Of a stretch of 64,000 bases of DNA, positions 1 through 11,310 are shown piece after piece. The notes beneath the pieces are model-generated. The model saw nothing but the letters and a program-made list of their open reading frames with translations, searched no databases and was not told the DNA's origin. This stretch comes from Atherix ibis (taxonomy: Eukaryota > Arthropoda > Insecta > Diptera > Athericidae). The translations under genes and the position numbers were made by a program. The DNA is taken from assembly GCA_958298945.1 (NCBI GenBank), contig OY282609.1, forward strand, positions 41,182,954 through 41,246,953. Direction: 5' to 3'. The stretch's first letter is position 1; each line of letters begins with the position of its first letter.

Positions 1-700
1 GCGAACCGAATGGGAAAAGTGTTATTGATTTCACCTTCTCATTGAATATGACCTGTACGGGGATTTGCATGACTTAGGTGCATGTGGAAACGTGATGAAT
101 GATGAGAGTGTGGATATCAGTGGTATGTGTATGAGAGAATGATATGAATGCCTTAATAGATTTGCCATGGAACTTTTTGAGAGGAGAACGAGAATAGTAC
201 GTAAATGAGTGTGTAAATGAAACGCAAGGTCGACATAACCGGGTGAAAGACCAAGGTCGATTACGGTTGTACTTTCGGGTCTTGGCGAACCCGTGTATCT
301 AAGCTGGCTTAGCGGTGCCTATGGATTTATAAGATTCCTTACCATAGCTCAATAAGCGGAGTACAAAGCGAAGTACTCTTAAAACAAAAATTAGTACTAT
401 GGGAGTCGGGGTACTCCATGGTGTTAAAACGCACTGTGCCCGACAATTGTGAGGCGCTTTAGGCAGCATCGTAATGGCTGTGGTTAATACCCATATCACG
501 GGCATAGTCTCCGGATCGCTAGTGGGAGATACTGGTAATTATATCGGGCGCTGTCACTGCTTATGACAGTAGAGGTTTAATTAGTCCTTGCCAATAACAG
601 TTGGAGTAATCGGCTCGTAACTGATTACTGACTGTAAACTGCCAGTAATGGTGGTGCGTTGGTTGAGTGTAGCTCAATGTTTAATGATAGATTAGTCATG
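1..700. other. GC-richer unassigned patch, possibly a LINE 3' end
   Basis: This stretch is visibly richer in G and C than almost everything that follows, which suggests a younger or foreign repeat. No frame stays open for long. On the plus strand around positions 160-215 a short frame reads like the basic, Glu/Arg-rich tail seen at the end of some R1-type LINE second ORFs, and the following few hundred bases could be its 3' untranslated region. That reading rests on weak similarity only. The short minus-strand frame at 299-505 is Leu/Pro-rich with no recognisable domain and I treat it as chance. Confidence 0.3.
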
Positions 701-715
701 TTAAATAATATAATA

Positions 716-970
716 TTACTGTTCTCCTTGATAGAAACTTAGCTGCTCCTTTAGATACTGATTCTGTTCCTCTTGACAAAATTTTAGCTGGTTCTGTATA
801 CGCTGATATTGCTCTTTCGTGAAAACCAATATATATGATACATTGACTGCATACTGTCTAGTTACACACGTTATTTCTATAACTGCACGATTATCTTCTC
901 CAGCCGCTCCTTCGCTAGCTTCCTGCTGCTTTCCTCGTTGGAAACTTGGCTATCTTGGTATTTTTGACAT
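716..970 (-). pseudogene. Gag N-terminus-like fragment of an LTR retrotransposon
   Basis: The minus strand has an ATG at 968-970, a stop at codon 7, and then one frame open to a TAA at 716-718. The last 35 or so codons are rich in Gln and Glu with regularly spaced Leu and Tyr, for example KEQYQRIQNQLKF, the look of the coiled-coil start of Gypsy-type Gag proteins. It would act in assembling the retrotransposon capsid. The frame ends before any capsid or zinc-knuckle region, so at best it is a 5' fragment. The Gag identity is inferred from composition and from the LTR-leader-like sequence just upstream on the same strand. Confidence 0.35.
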
Positions 971-1340
971 TTTCTGCTCAAAATGTTATGATCTTACGTA
1001 GATTCAATAAATAGAATAAAATAGTATTTTGGTTTATTTAGGATTTTTCTTTATTTAACTAAGTTATATTTCAAAAATATAATACAAGTGTTTATTTAGT
1101 TAGGTCGCTTGCACCCTAATTTAATATTTTTGCGGTATTTCTACTTCACACTTAATTTTTCCGATTTAACGTCGACCGATCACTTAACATTTAAAATGCA
1201 AACTTTCTAAAATACTCTGGAACCGCGCTTCTAGAATATCCCAGAACACGCTAGAAGCGTACAATATCGTAACCATATTTTACATAAAACTTATATTTAT
1301 TATAAATTAAATATTTTACTTACTATTGAAAGATCAGAAA
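971..1340 (-). mobile_element. Possible Gypsy 5' LTR/leader (minus strand)
   Basis: This non-coding AT-rich stretch lies immediately upstream, on the minus strand, of the Gag-like frame. It contains a GC-richer block at about 1217-1263 with two partly inverted copies of a CTTCTAG-like motif, as often seen in LTR U3 regions. I cannot define LTR ends because no second copy is in the window. It ends where the mariner remnant begins. Confidence 0.3.
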
Positions 1341-1342
1341 AT

Positions 1343-2082
1343 GGATGCTGCATTAACTGAACGTTAGGCAGATGGAGCGATGCCAAAACACATGCGAAAC
1401 CTTGCTCGACAGACAAAAAAAAGTCGTTCCTGCATCAGATTGTGGCAGGCGATGAAAAGTGAATATATTTCGAGAATCCTGAATGGAAGAAATCATGGGT
1501 TGATCCCGGCCAACCATGAACATCTTCCCAAAAACCAAATTACTTCGGACGGAAGATGATACGCGTGGTGAGATCAGCAGGGTATCGTCTACTATGAGAT
1601 GTTGAAATCTGGTGAAACTGTCAATGTCCACCACTTCCACCAACAACTGGTAGGTGAAAACTGTCAATCGTGCGCTGCGTGAAAAAAGGACGGATTATCA
1701 ACAAAGACATGACAAGCTGATTTTCCTCCACGACCACGCCCCATCGCACACGTCAAAAATGGTCCAAAACTACTTGGAGACACTCAACTGGGAGGTCCTA
1801 CCCTGCCCCGCTTAAAAGAGAATTCTGGATACTACGCCAGAAAAATTCCCTCTCTTTCGAGGTAAACCTCTCATCAAGCCATTTAAGACGTCCGAAAATG
1901 GCTTGATGAGAGGTTCGCCTCGAAAGAGAGGGAATTTTTCTGGCGTAGTATCCACAAATTGCCGAGAGATGGAAAAAAATTGTAGCGAGAGCAAGTACTT
2001 TGAATAAATTTGTTTTTGCTTTCTATGTAAAAAATATGTTTTTTTTTAAAATAAAAACCGCGGATTTAAGCTTATACACCTG
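1343..2082 (+). mobile_element. Mauritiana-type mariner, 5'-truncated and rearranged
   Basis: The sequence matches the second half of the mariner at 11893-13162 at high identity, from the region coding for the HELNDRQMER-like linker to the right terminal repeat. The right end reads, on the reverse strand, CAGGTGTATAAGCTTAAATC, very close to mariner terminal repeats, and is followed by TA at 2083-2084. The transposase frame has several stops and frameshifts. Around 1815 the coding sequence breaks off inside the WEVLP region and is replaced by an inverted copy of the downstream part (see the repeat at 1827-1952), so the segment that should carry the third catalytic Asp is missing. The left half of the element, including the DNA-binding domain, is absent. 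It cannot make a transposase. Confidence 0.85.
1827..1952. repeat. Near-perfect palindrome inside the mariner
   Basis: Two arms of about 58 bases, 1827-1884 and 1896-1952, are inverted copies of each other with one small indel, separated by about 11 bases. The right arm is ordinary mariner sequence in its normal place. The left arm is the inverted copy. Confidence 0.9.
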
Positions 2083-2099
2083 TATGAAATTTACTTCTA

Positions 2100-2690
2100 C
2101 AATATTTTTTACCATAATTGTATTTATTAGATCTGAATCATATTAGAGATTTATATTATTAATTTTATCCATTTAAGTTGGTTGGTAGCTAGACTTAAGA
2201 AATGACAATGATAAATATTCCGTATTCTGGTTAAAAACAAAAAATTAATGTCTATTATAGTATCTACTATGGCCGGATTTCTTACCATAGTCGTGGCGAG
2301 AATTCCGGCGTTTTTAGATATTATAATAGACATTTGTGCAGCGTCCAGTATTGTTTTCAACATTTTCCCTCATGGTGAAATGTTGGTTTCACAGAACAAG
2401 GAGAAGCTTCGTGGATAGGACGCCCTTGATATTACTTAAATTAAGAACTTAATGTTACATTTCGAATCTTAATTGTTATATTCTCTTACTGGTAATTTAT
2501 TAATTTTCATCCTTATAAATTAAATGTTAACTTTCTAGCAATCTTATGTTAAAGAGTCTAGTGGCACTATTTATTTTAATTATAATATTTGTCTTATTAT
2601 TGTCCTTGCAATACAACTAATTTTGCTTCTTTTTACTCAACTATTCTTAACCTATAATGCCTTCCTTGCTCAGTGGGAAGCCTCATACGC
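2100..2690. other. AT-rich, no gene; old imperfect palindrome
   Basis: I see no coding signal. Bases 2247-2285 and about 2298-2337 form an imperfect inverted repeat (one pair of segments reads AATGTCTATTATAGTATCTA against its near complement), with mismatches suggesting age. The short frame at 2151-2363 is the readthrough of this structure. Confidence 0.5.
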
Positions 2691-2699
2691 AAATTAGTC

Positions 2700-2990
2700 A
2701 ATCTGGTAGTACTTTTCCATTATTTCTCACTGTTAGAGTTGACGATGCTTGCATTGATGCTGATCTTGCACACATTTTCGATAATTTTGAGAATACCATA
2801 TGAGCATCTGAATGCATAGAAATATCAGGCGATGACACTGATGATACCCAGAATATTGGATATCCTCTATTGAGTAGTCGAATTTTTGCAACGTAACCAC
2901 AATTGTGCGAATAGAAGTACAGCAGATATCTTTGATTTGGATTTGGATGAAAGCTGAGTATTGATCTATGACGGAGAGGGTGAATATCGC
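2700..2990 (-). repeat. Repeat family D, copy 1; maybe decayed retroelement gag
   Basis: On the minus strand this segment is similar to the plus strand at 52885-53110; shared blocks include TGGTATCATCAG and AATGCAAGC. The minus frame 2698-3045 contains a YSHNCGYVAK-like string that loosely resembles a retroviral-type zinc knuckle with missing cysteines, so a decayed gag region is possible. That is speculation; what is firm is that the segment occurs twice, in opposite orientations, about 50 kb apart. Confidence 0.4.
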
Positions 2991-3179
2991 TTTTCCTGGA
3001 AAGCTTGAGTTTTATTAGCATATGATCTATAAGTTTTATTCCCATTATATTGTATCCAACTAGAATTTTTTCTATTTTGATTCGAGTAACGTGCTAAAAT
3101 AAATATTCTTGTTATGGTTATGTTCTCTATGGAGTTTATAGTGATTACTCTTATTAGAATCAACTATATAAATTTGATG

Positions 3180-4000
3180 CATTCATTTCAACAATTAATT
3201 AATTTATTATTAATAAATTAATTATTTATTATTATCAGCCACTAATGGCTAACTAGCTTGCCTTATGATCCTTCATAAAAAGCGTATTTGGGTGAGAACG
3301 AGCAGGTTAACCTTTGCAGTTAATTATACATAAGTGACCAATTTATGAGAATAATCACTGACAGTGAGACAAAATTTTTGCTTCATAAATTTTTGGTATG
3401 TTTGTGTTTTTGTAAACTCTTTTTTGGACGATTTCTGTACTAGTACAGGCACATTTCTTACAAATTTTTGAAATTTTGTGTGATAAAAATTTTTGTTGGT
3501 GGGACATTTCAGGCATATTTCTTACAAATTTTTGAAAATTTGTTTGATAAATTTTTGTTTTGGTGGGAAAACAATCAGACATGGAAGTCGAAGTAAGCGA
3601 CATTAAATTGGGCTTGTTATTCATACATAGTCTGATGGATGTATTCCAAAATTTCGATGCTCGGCTATAGTGCTAACTAATTACGTATGATATTTCTCCA
3701 ACTTACTAATAACCTATCGATATTTAAGTTCTAGATCGTAAAATTTTTAAGACTGATAATCAGGGAACGTTTCCTTCATCATAGTTAGTCGATATATCTT
3801 TCTAGTATCCCTCCAAATTAGATATTCTTATAGTGCAATACTATTCAATTTTCTTTGACTCGAATTGCTGACCTATATTGACATGTAGACACGCTAGATG
3901 CGCCATTAAGCTTATTTACGATTTTATCCGTTATATGTTAGGTTCTTGATAGGTGAACCTTTATGTCTATAAATAATGATTCTACGTACTCAAATATGTT
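3180..4000. other. AT-rich, no gene apart from a tandem repeat
   Basis: Apart from the duplication at 3446-3575 nothing is recognisable. The minus frame at 3355-3624 is the translation of that duplication and not a convincing gene. Confidence 0.5.
3446..3575. repeat. Tandem duplication, about 65 bp unit, two copies
   Basis: Two adjacent diverged copies share TTTCTTACAAATTTTTGAAA and the following TTTTTGTT-GGTGGGA block. A third, partial copy may precede them around 3365-3400. Confidence 0.7.
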
Positions 4001-5040
4001 ATCGGCTTGATAAATAAGTTCTTCATCCACTATTAATGCCTATGATTTATCATCATTACTAACACATCGTTCCCAATTGACAACCTTAAACTAGTTGCTC
4101 ATTTTAAACGGTTTAATACCTTATTGAAATTTGCTTCAATAAGCTGGTGTTAGGTTATGAGTAGCTCCATCATTAATCATGTAATTGGTTTCCAGGAGGT
4201 AAATTTAGTTGCGGGACGTATCCTTATTTGAATAATATAATTTCAGTTATCGGACGGCAAAGTATGTTAAAATTTGATCCGATGAAAAGTCGGAGAGCAA
4301 AGGAAATAAATACGGTTCGTAAATATGTTACTTTTAGGTATCAAAATGATCCGCTGGTGCCTAAAACTATTACTGTTGTGTGCACTAACACTTTCTTCTA
4401 GTAGAACCAGTTTCTGTTGGTAGAAGAGGGGTTGTCGAACGGCAATATATATGGACATTTTCCTCCAACTGAACACTAAAATTGTTTTTTTTTATAGAAC
4501 AGTAATGAAATTATATTCTTCTAACTATAATTGAAAAAGCAACCACGCGACGTAGTATAAAATCTTTAGGTATAGGCTTATCCAGCCGGTTTTAAGGCAA
4601 TCATTTTCTGTGTGGTCTATTATGTAGACTATATACAACGAACGTGGATAAGATGCGTGAATACAGGCAGTTTTAGGTATAAAGTGGAAGATGAATTAAA
4701 AAGCCTAAGGGAAAGGCTTGAAACAATAGAATACATGCTCATTAGAATGCGTACTTAATTAGAGGCATTAGAAGATGCCTTAAAGGAGATTCCAACAGTT
4801 TCTTCTATTAGATCTATCTATTTTGTAGATAGGCTAGACGAGTTGCAATTCGCCTAGACCTATAAGATATAAAATCAGTGTGGCAAGCATAAATAGGCTG
4901 ATAATTTTGCTACTGTAATACAGTGGAAAAGTGCCTTGGCAGGATTATTTCTGACAGTGTGAGGTAACCGCGGAAGTAATCTGCTGGGCAAATGAGGAGA
5001 GATAATTATATCTGGCGGCTCATTCAAAAACCAGAAGCGA
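4000..5040 (+). other. Unassigned stretch upstream of a Gypsy pol remnant
   Basis: Two short plus-strand open stretches read like real protein: about 4256-4400 (contains KSRRAKEINTVRKYV) and about 4670-4850 (contains DELKSLRERLETIEYM, a clear coiled-coil pattern, broken by one stop). Since decayed Gypsy pol follows from 5044, these could be remains of its gag. I recognise no family-specific motif, so the assignment comes from position only. Confidence 0.3.
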
Positions 5041-5043
5041 CAT

Positions 5044-6540
5044 TTGGTAGCAGATATCTCGTTCTTTGTCTCAAATCCAACTTCGTGTTCATTCGCAGCG
5101 AGCAAAAGAGACACTCGTAAATTTTTCTATGGAATTATAGCGCCTTGTCCATATGCCATTGGTAGAGTATCCCAAATCAGCAGAATAACAAAAGCTCTTG
5201 ATTATTTTTTAGATGGTCTTTTGGATAAGAATGTGCATGAGCGCCGTAGAGATTTGGTACCCCCAATATTGAGGGAAGTAATTGGTCATGCAATTTAGTT
5301 GCAGGCCAATGGGAGGGCTAATTGCACCGTAAGACGAACTATTCGGATAGCAGGTCCATTTATGAAACCCTCCAATACGGGTCATGTCTCGGAGAACTAA
5401 ACATAATCAACTTTGTGGACGAGAAGTCGGTTAAAGAAGGCAATATAAAGGGTCCCATTCGCAATCTAGTGGCAAAAACGGGTAAAGTAATAAGTCAGGA
5501 TGGGGTGTCTGGAATATTTGCATATGTTTTTGGAAGGTTTGTTAAAATGATGGTAGATACAGCGTTATCCATTCTAAATTTTTATCAGCGTTATCTGAGA
5601 AAATTTGAACTCCATATGACCTACGCTCCGAGGAGTTACTGGAAAAAAGAAACTCCTTCAGGAGAACAACTGTCAGTTAAAATAACGACGAATAAGAAAA
5701 CCTGGCAGCATTTTACTTACGCGGCAAAAATATTTGTGGATACTATTCTATGGACGGACTTCTTGGTAAATAGAGCGTATCGTGAATCTAAAAAACAATG
5801 ACCTGACTCTAAATGGATACCATGTATATTTCCATAAGTATTATCACTTCCAAAGTAATAGAAGAAAAATCCACAAAACAAACAATAACGATGAATTATA
5901 TTGCCAACAACTATCGAAGAAAAATAAATAGTAATTAGTTTTCCAAGACAGATCTTTGAATCCACTGCAATATGTTAAATTTGAGATAGATTTTTAACTC
6001 ACTGCAATAGGTTAAAGAAGCTGGAAACCAATGTCATTTAAAAGTTAGTCTTTGGGGAAGATATGGCAACAGCTCAGGCCGAGCATACGGATATTAAACC
6101 TGTATTGGATTGGTTTAAAAATATACAGAAACCTCCTGAAGAGGCTTTAAGCGATTAACGATCGACGTTTTTAATCCTCTGATTATATCGATTTTTTTGA
6201 TCCTCTGGCTATAGGTGGCTACTTCAAACTAAATGGCTGAGGTAGTAATAGACTCGATGACCGGCATGTATTCCCATATTTTAGGTTGCCTTTGCTAGTA
6301 CATTCTGACGGGAGTGGAAACTTTAAATCGTTCATTTTTCAGGAAGAGATGAAGATTATGCGGATCAAAAACATAAGAACAATCCTTTTATAACCATAAT
6401 CTAATGGTATGGTAGAACATTTCCACTAACCATAGTGGATTATGTATTCAAGTACTGCAATCAAGATCAGCGCGTTTGGGATAAAGATTGTTATGTTGCG
6501 TTTAAAGGAATTTGAGATTTATTGTCTAGGTATTGGATAG
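5044..6540 (+). pseudogene. Decayed Gypsy-type pol: RT/RNase H tail and integrase
   Basis: The frame at 5322-5801 contains SILNFYQRYLRKF, which matches the stretch that follows the RT of Gypsy elements (pattern like NFYRRFL). From 6064 another open stretch (AEHTDIKPVLDWFK) resembles the linker between RNase H and integrase. From about 6285 the integrase core is readable across stops and shifts: LVHSDGSGNF, which keeps the second catalytic Asp, then EEMKIM, SNGMVEHFH (the Glu-bearing motif) and, about 30 residues on, QDQRVWDKD. Integrase would insert the element's DNA copy into the genome. RT catalytic motifs are not readable, and stops are frequent. The integrase part is the strongest evidence; the 5044-5800 part is weaker. 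Confidence 0.6.
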
Positions 6541-7145
6541 AAAAGAGAAGCTATAAAAAGTGGAAATTTTAAGAACGTGAACTTCAACAGGAGTTACGAC
6601 CCTACTCAGAAAAATGCTTGCGTTTCTGGGTATGCTTGATACTATCCTTATGCGCAGATTATGGAGGGTTCGAAGTTGAATGCAAAGTAGTACTATCATA
6701 CCCACATTATTAAGAAAATTATGCTTACATTTATATGAGAATATGTAGAAACCGAAAGGTGTTAATATAGAGACGAAATAACGGTAGGAAATTATAATTA
6801 AAATAAAGAAAACTATTATGACTGGGGGAAAAAGAACAGGAAAAGCCGAGCGAAGGTATCAAAATTGGGAAGGCAACAAATTTTGAGATCTTAAGGCAAA
6901 TAAAAAGAATGGGGTTGTTACATCTCTCCTACGCTAATCAAAATTTTCCCAAATAGAGTGCTCTTTTTACGGCAGCTATATTCTAAATTGAGATGCTTAT
7001 GCGAAATCGGATACCTGTAGCGAAGAGGGATCTTGAATAAAAATATCGATTCTTTAAAATTCATTATAAAAATTTTTTTATTAAGGTAAACTATTTAAAA
7101 TAACTCTTATATAATAATGATAGTAATTAATATTAATCTTTTTTT
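6540..7145 (+). repeat. Repeat family A, copy 1; possible Gypsy 3' end/LTR
   Basis: Similar along most of its length to 20060-20765, with shared blocks such as GGTATCAAAATTGG followed by AGGCAACAAATTTT, and GGATACCTGTA. Because it directly follows the integrase remnant it is probably the 3' coding tail plus 3' non-coding region or LTR of the same element. No short terminal inverted repeat or target duplication was found. Confidence 0.55.
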
Positions 7146-7149
7146 AAAT

Positions 7150-7740
7150 AATCAGTGCTATAAAAGAATTTTTTTATTTTAATTTAGAGTTACAAATATA
7201 CTTAATAGTTTTGTAATAAGACTAGTGCTTTTTGTAATAAATTTATTAAAATAATTTGCATATTACAAATAGTTAAAGTTGTTTTTTCAAAATTACAATT
7301 TCTCTAGAAAAGTTTTAATTTAAGTTCTCACTATTAACTTAAAATTAATTTAATAGTGGCGATTCAATAATGAATCAAAAAAATAGAACTGTATAATATA
7401 AAATAAATTGCAATAATAAAACTAAAAAAGTAATTGTAATTAATTTAAATAAAGAGACGATGGCACGGTTAATGTACAAATAGTTAATGGATAAAATTAT
7501 ATAACATACGTGTATGCAGAAATTCCACTGTTGAATTTGGGTTTGTGAGACAAAGACACACTTGTTTAATTTGAAAAACTAATAAAATTTAATTATATAT
7601 TATTTTAATAAATTATTTTCAACGTTTATGTTGTATAAATTTATATAATTTTTTATTTTCATTTTTGTCTTTCATTATTTTCTTATTATGAAAATGGGAG
7701 AATCAATTATTATTATTATTATATTTAAAACATGAATTAG
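7150..7740. other. Very AT-rich, no gene
   Basis: Only poly-A/poly-T rich sequence and a short (ATT)n run near 7705-7725. No feature can be supported. Confidence 0.6.
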
Positions 7741-8319
7741 TGGACATAACAAAAAGTATCTCTAACTCAGGTAGTAGCCCAGGTACTCTGAAAAATCCAC
7801 CCTTTTTTTATATCTATCTCATGAGTTCTGGGGGAGAACAACTACTGGTCAGCCAATATAATTTTGAACGGAGTTTACTTATTACAAGAGTTGTACCTGA
7901 AAGTTGAATTTAGCGACCCATAATAATTGATGCTCTATGAAAAGAGAGCCCATCATAGACTCTGTAATAGAACAGTAGATTAAAACTATCCCAAAATCCT
8001 TACTAAAAACTAATGTGACCGGAGCAAATAGTAAAGAAAATGTAGATCATCAATACCAATTAAACTATTATATTGAATGGCAAAATGCTAATCCAAGGCT
8101 AACAGAAAAAACGTAACCAATAAAGCCATAAAGCATCTACAAAAAAGCACATAAGTGAAGATATTAATTACTATACCAATGAAGAGGAAGTCGCAAGAGA
8201 CACAGACTAGATTTTAAAAAAAACGAAAAGCTGCCAGTAACCCAGAAAAATTTTCGAACATTTACGGTGGTGTAGAATCTATACAAACGCCAGATAATAA
8301 AAAAAATAAAATAACCGAA

Positions 8320-9060
8320 ACTAAAAAATCGAACTTAACCAATAATGCTACACCACCCATAATATCTTCTGGTATTGTAGATTATGATAAACTGAAAAAT
8401 ATGGTCGTTGAGATTACAGGTAAAGACAATATATGTCTTACAACAATAATATATGTAAGATAATAATAATATCTGGAAAATCAATATTGCTGATGGTGAT
8501 ATATACTGAGCTATCACCAAAGGGCTCAACCGAAGGGAAACACAGTAGCACTCCTACGAGTACAAAACCAATAAACAATTGTAGGTAATGGTAAGAGGTC
8601 TCTATCTATCTTGCAAAGAAAATAATATTTTGCAGGACCGGCTCAATGAAATCGTTCGTGTTCTATAAGCGAAAACTATAATTAAAATGAAATAATAGAA
8701 AAAAGGGAGTCCTTTTTTGAAACTACCGTATTCAAAAAAGAACTTCAGCTATTTATACTTTCCTTTCAGAATAAGGAAAACGAAAAAAATATTATTCACC
8801 ATTAAATTAATAATAGGAATAGGCATCAAAATTGAACCAATGAGGAAAAATGCGAACATGGTGCCCAAATGCAAACGTTATCCGGATTTTGGGCTTAGAA
8901 AAGGCTATGCAATAGAGACTTTATTTGTATAAAATCATCCAATAGAAAATTGTTTCTTAAAATATCACAATAAAATCAAATGCATCAAATGTAGATACAA
9001 TCATCCAGCAATATATAGAGGTTTCCCTATAGTAAAAGAAGAAGAAATAAGACGAAACAA
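8320..9060 (+). pseudogene. Jockey-like LINE ORF1 (Gag-like) remnant
   Basis: ORF1 proteins of Jockey-type LINEs bind the element RNA and carry three CCHC zinc knuckles. Here an open stretch near 8335-8450 reads NATPPIISSGIVDYDKL, the characteristic Pro-Pro-Ile start of the RNA-binding region. From 8717 a second stretch includes IKIEPMRKN and then a decayed series of knuckles in which some Cys and His remain (CKRY, then HPIENCFLKYH, CIKCRYNHPA). Several knuckle cysteines are lost and at least one frameshift and one stop interrupt it. The order PPI - IEP - knuckles - KEEEIRRNK is what the family shows. Confidence 0.7.
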
Positions 9061-9329
9061 ACTAATCCAAAATCGTAACTTAGAGAAACCGACAAATATC
9101 TCCAAAAATGATAATCAAAATATATATAAAGCGATGTTAGCGACAGACAAACCAGAAAACGAAAGAAATAGAAGACCAGGATAATCTGCTTAAAGCACTA
9201 GCTAAAGAAATTTATTTAATAATAACACATCCTGGTAAAGCATTTCTATCGTATTAAAAAAAAAGCCAATATCTACGAATAAGAAACTGGATTGCCAACA
9301 GGATACTAAATCGTATAATAGAGTTACAG

Positions 9330-9990
9330 GTTTTTCTGATAAATGAAAAAATTGATATCTGTTTGATTTCAGAGATTCACCTAACAGAACAATCGTACGT
9401 TAAAATTTCTTACTTTACCAGCTATCATACTCTACATCCAGCTAACATAGCAAGAGGTAGAAGCAGTAGTGCTGGCAGTACAGGCAATATAATATAGAAC
9501 TTATATGATACAAGTAACAATAATAATAATCAAAGTTAGAGCCAATGAGCTTAAAATATCAGCAATCTACTGTCCTCCGAAACAGATAATAAAGAAATAC
9601 TACTACGTTGTCGTATTTCTTTATTATAATTTGGCGTGGTCCCCTTTAAAACCCAAAGACCACGTTTAATTATAGGATATTTATTGATGCCTCAGAATAG
9701 TTAACTCGAGAGGTAGATAACTGTATAGTGCTAGAAAATGTACTGGACACCGGCGTCCTGTCCATCTAATAGCACAAACATTTCTGAAATGATTGATTTC
9801 TTTATTTCTAAGGAAATATGTTCATAATAAGATTTAATAGAGAGAAGCTGTAACCCAGCATCTGAACACTCGCCGATAATACTTACAACGAATAAGAATA
9901 TAATCTCCAAAGAAATTCTTCTGCGGCTGACCAATAAAAAGACAAAATGGCATATAAAAAGACGAAATGGCACAATTTCTTAACCTACAA
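9330..9990 (+). pseudogene. Jockey-like LINE ORF2, endonuclease domain remnant
   Basis: This encodes the apurinic-type endonuclease that nicks target DNA. In order there are EKIDICLISEIHLTEQS (the family's Ser-Glu-Thr-His motif with Thr changed to Ile), ELKISAIYCPPKQ, a degraded central part near 9640-9700, and PTYWTPASC followed by EMIDFFISK and SEHSPIILT, matching the family's PTYWP, IDFF and SDHSPV motifs; in the last the catalytic Asp position is now Glu. Stops and frameshifts separate the blocks. The minus frame at 9731-9973 overlaps this and is its shadow. Confidence 0.75.
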
Positions 9991-10209
9991 GCAGCGCTTG
10001 AAAAAAGAGAGCAAATTGACAGTAAAACTAAGCTTTAGAAAGCGCACTAAATGGAGTTACCAGTAATTTTTTTAGAATAAACTATCCCACTGAAATAAAT
10101 CAGCTCATAAAATTAAAAAAGGAGAGTCCGGAAAAAATGACAACATTCCAGATACATAAAGTAGTTCATAATTACCTAGATAGTATACACTGCACTCAAA
10201 GAAACGAAA

Positions 10210-10790
10210 TGATTATGATACTTTGTTTTTTAAATCGAGTTGCCCGGGAAATGAGCAGTCTAGTTTACGTTGGATTGCAAGTTACTTAGTATAGTTAGTT
10301 GCTTTTATGTTAGATTGTAAGTCAGTTACTAGAAATAGTTAAAAAACTCAAATAAATTATATTTAATATAAAATAAAATAAGTTGTTTAAGTTAGTAAAA
10401 AATGTTTCTTAAAATAAAATAAGTTGTTAAAGTTTGTTATTAAAATACAGTGGCTGTATATTTAAATTATAAAGTGTAAATAAAAATAATAAAATAAAAT
10501 TTAAATGTCAAACACTATATTGCGGGATTAAAAATTTAAAAAAAATTGTATAAGGTGTCAGTACGTTATGTTAATAAATATAAAAGCATCCAGTCTTAAT
10601 AACTGCAATAGCATTCAACAAAATTTGAATGTGAATATATTTATTGCCAATATGATATGTTACATTAAAATTGAATTTGTAAATATAATGGATTTTTTGA
10701 TAATTGAAAACCATACATCATAGCAAGATAATAATTAATTAAAAAAAAATATAATAACATATGACTTCCTTCATTTAATCATTTAATAAT
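10210..10790. other. AT-rich, no gene
   Basis: Contains loosely repeated AAATAAGTTGTT-like segments near 10375-10435 and nothing coding. Confidence 0.6.
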
Positions 10791-10800
10791 TACTAATAAT

Positions 10801-10908
10801 AATTGGTGACCCCAACGAACGAATTTCCTCGGACATAATTGGTGACCCCGACGAACGAATTTCCTCGGACATAATTGGTGACCCCGACAAACGAATCTCT
10901 TCGGACAT
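10801..10908. repeat. Three tandem 36-bp units with TGGTGACCCC core
   Basis: Units are 10801-10836, 10837-10872 and 10873-10908, each beginning AATTGGTGACCCC and ending CCTCGGACAT or CTTCGGACAT. They differ at only a few positions. ATTGGTGACCCCGAC-type sequence is, from my general knowledge, common just after the 5' LTR of some Gypsy elements, where the primer-binding site lies. A multiplied leader segment is one possible explanation. Confidence 0.9.
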
Positions 10909-11310
10909 TAAAAAAAAAATTTGTCGAGCGCAACCAATAAAGTTGCAACCAGAACAACAATTGCAGCCGCTTCAGCAACAACGACAACCTTAACCATTAC
11001 AATAACAACAACAAGCAGTAATAAGCGGCAACAACAATAATCCGCAGAAAAACAAAATTTACAACAATATGTTAGCAACAGTAATTACAGCAGTAACTGC
11101 AATAACAAAAGCAAAATTCATAACAGCAGTAACAACAGTAGAAGGAGTTACAATATTGACTTCCTTCATTGCAAAAAATCTGCAGCAATTACATCATCAG
11201 CTACAGCAACAATACAAAAAAAACCATAAGAAAATCAAGAAAAATCAACCAACAGCAGAAGTAGCAGCAACATTAAAAATAAGAAAAAAATTGTGGAAAA
11301 TTTATTAAAA
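10909..11310 (+). other. CAA/CAG-rich low-complexity stretch
   Basis: Long runs of CAA, CAG and AAC triplets translate to Gln-, Asn-, Thr- or Ala-rich peptides depending on the frame; 11069-11308 is open on the plus strand (79 codons, Thr/Ala then Gln then Lys rich). It may be a Gln-rich gag start belonging to the leader-like repeat just upstream, but low complexity alone can create such a frame. Confidence 0.4.

Larger units (their letters stand above)
7740..10210 (+). mobile_element. Jockey-like non-LTR retrotransposon, decayed, 3'-truncated
   Basis: ORF1 (gag) and the 5' part of ORF2 (endonuclease) can be followed in order on the plus strand. The reverse transcriptase and A-tail are missing: similarity stops near 10210 just after the linker that follows the endonuclease. 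Partner copies of what seems the same or a close family lie at 46365-49300 (minus), 35640-36718 (minus) and 42690-43440 (plus). Confidence 0.75.

Noticed and set aside
241..520. Possible structural RNA in the GC-richer first 700 bases
   Set aside because: I looked for tRNA arms with the A and B box patterns and rRNA-like blocks and saw no consistent cloverleaf or conserved core.
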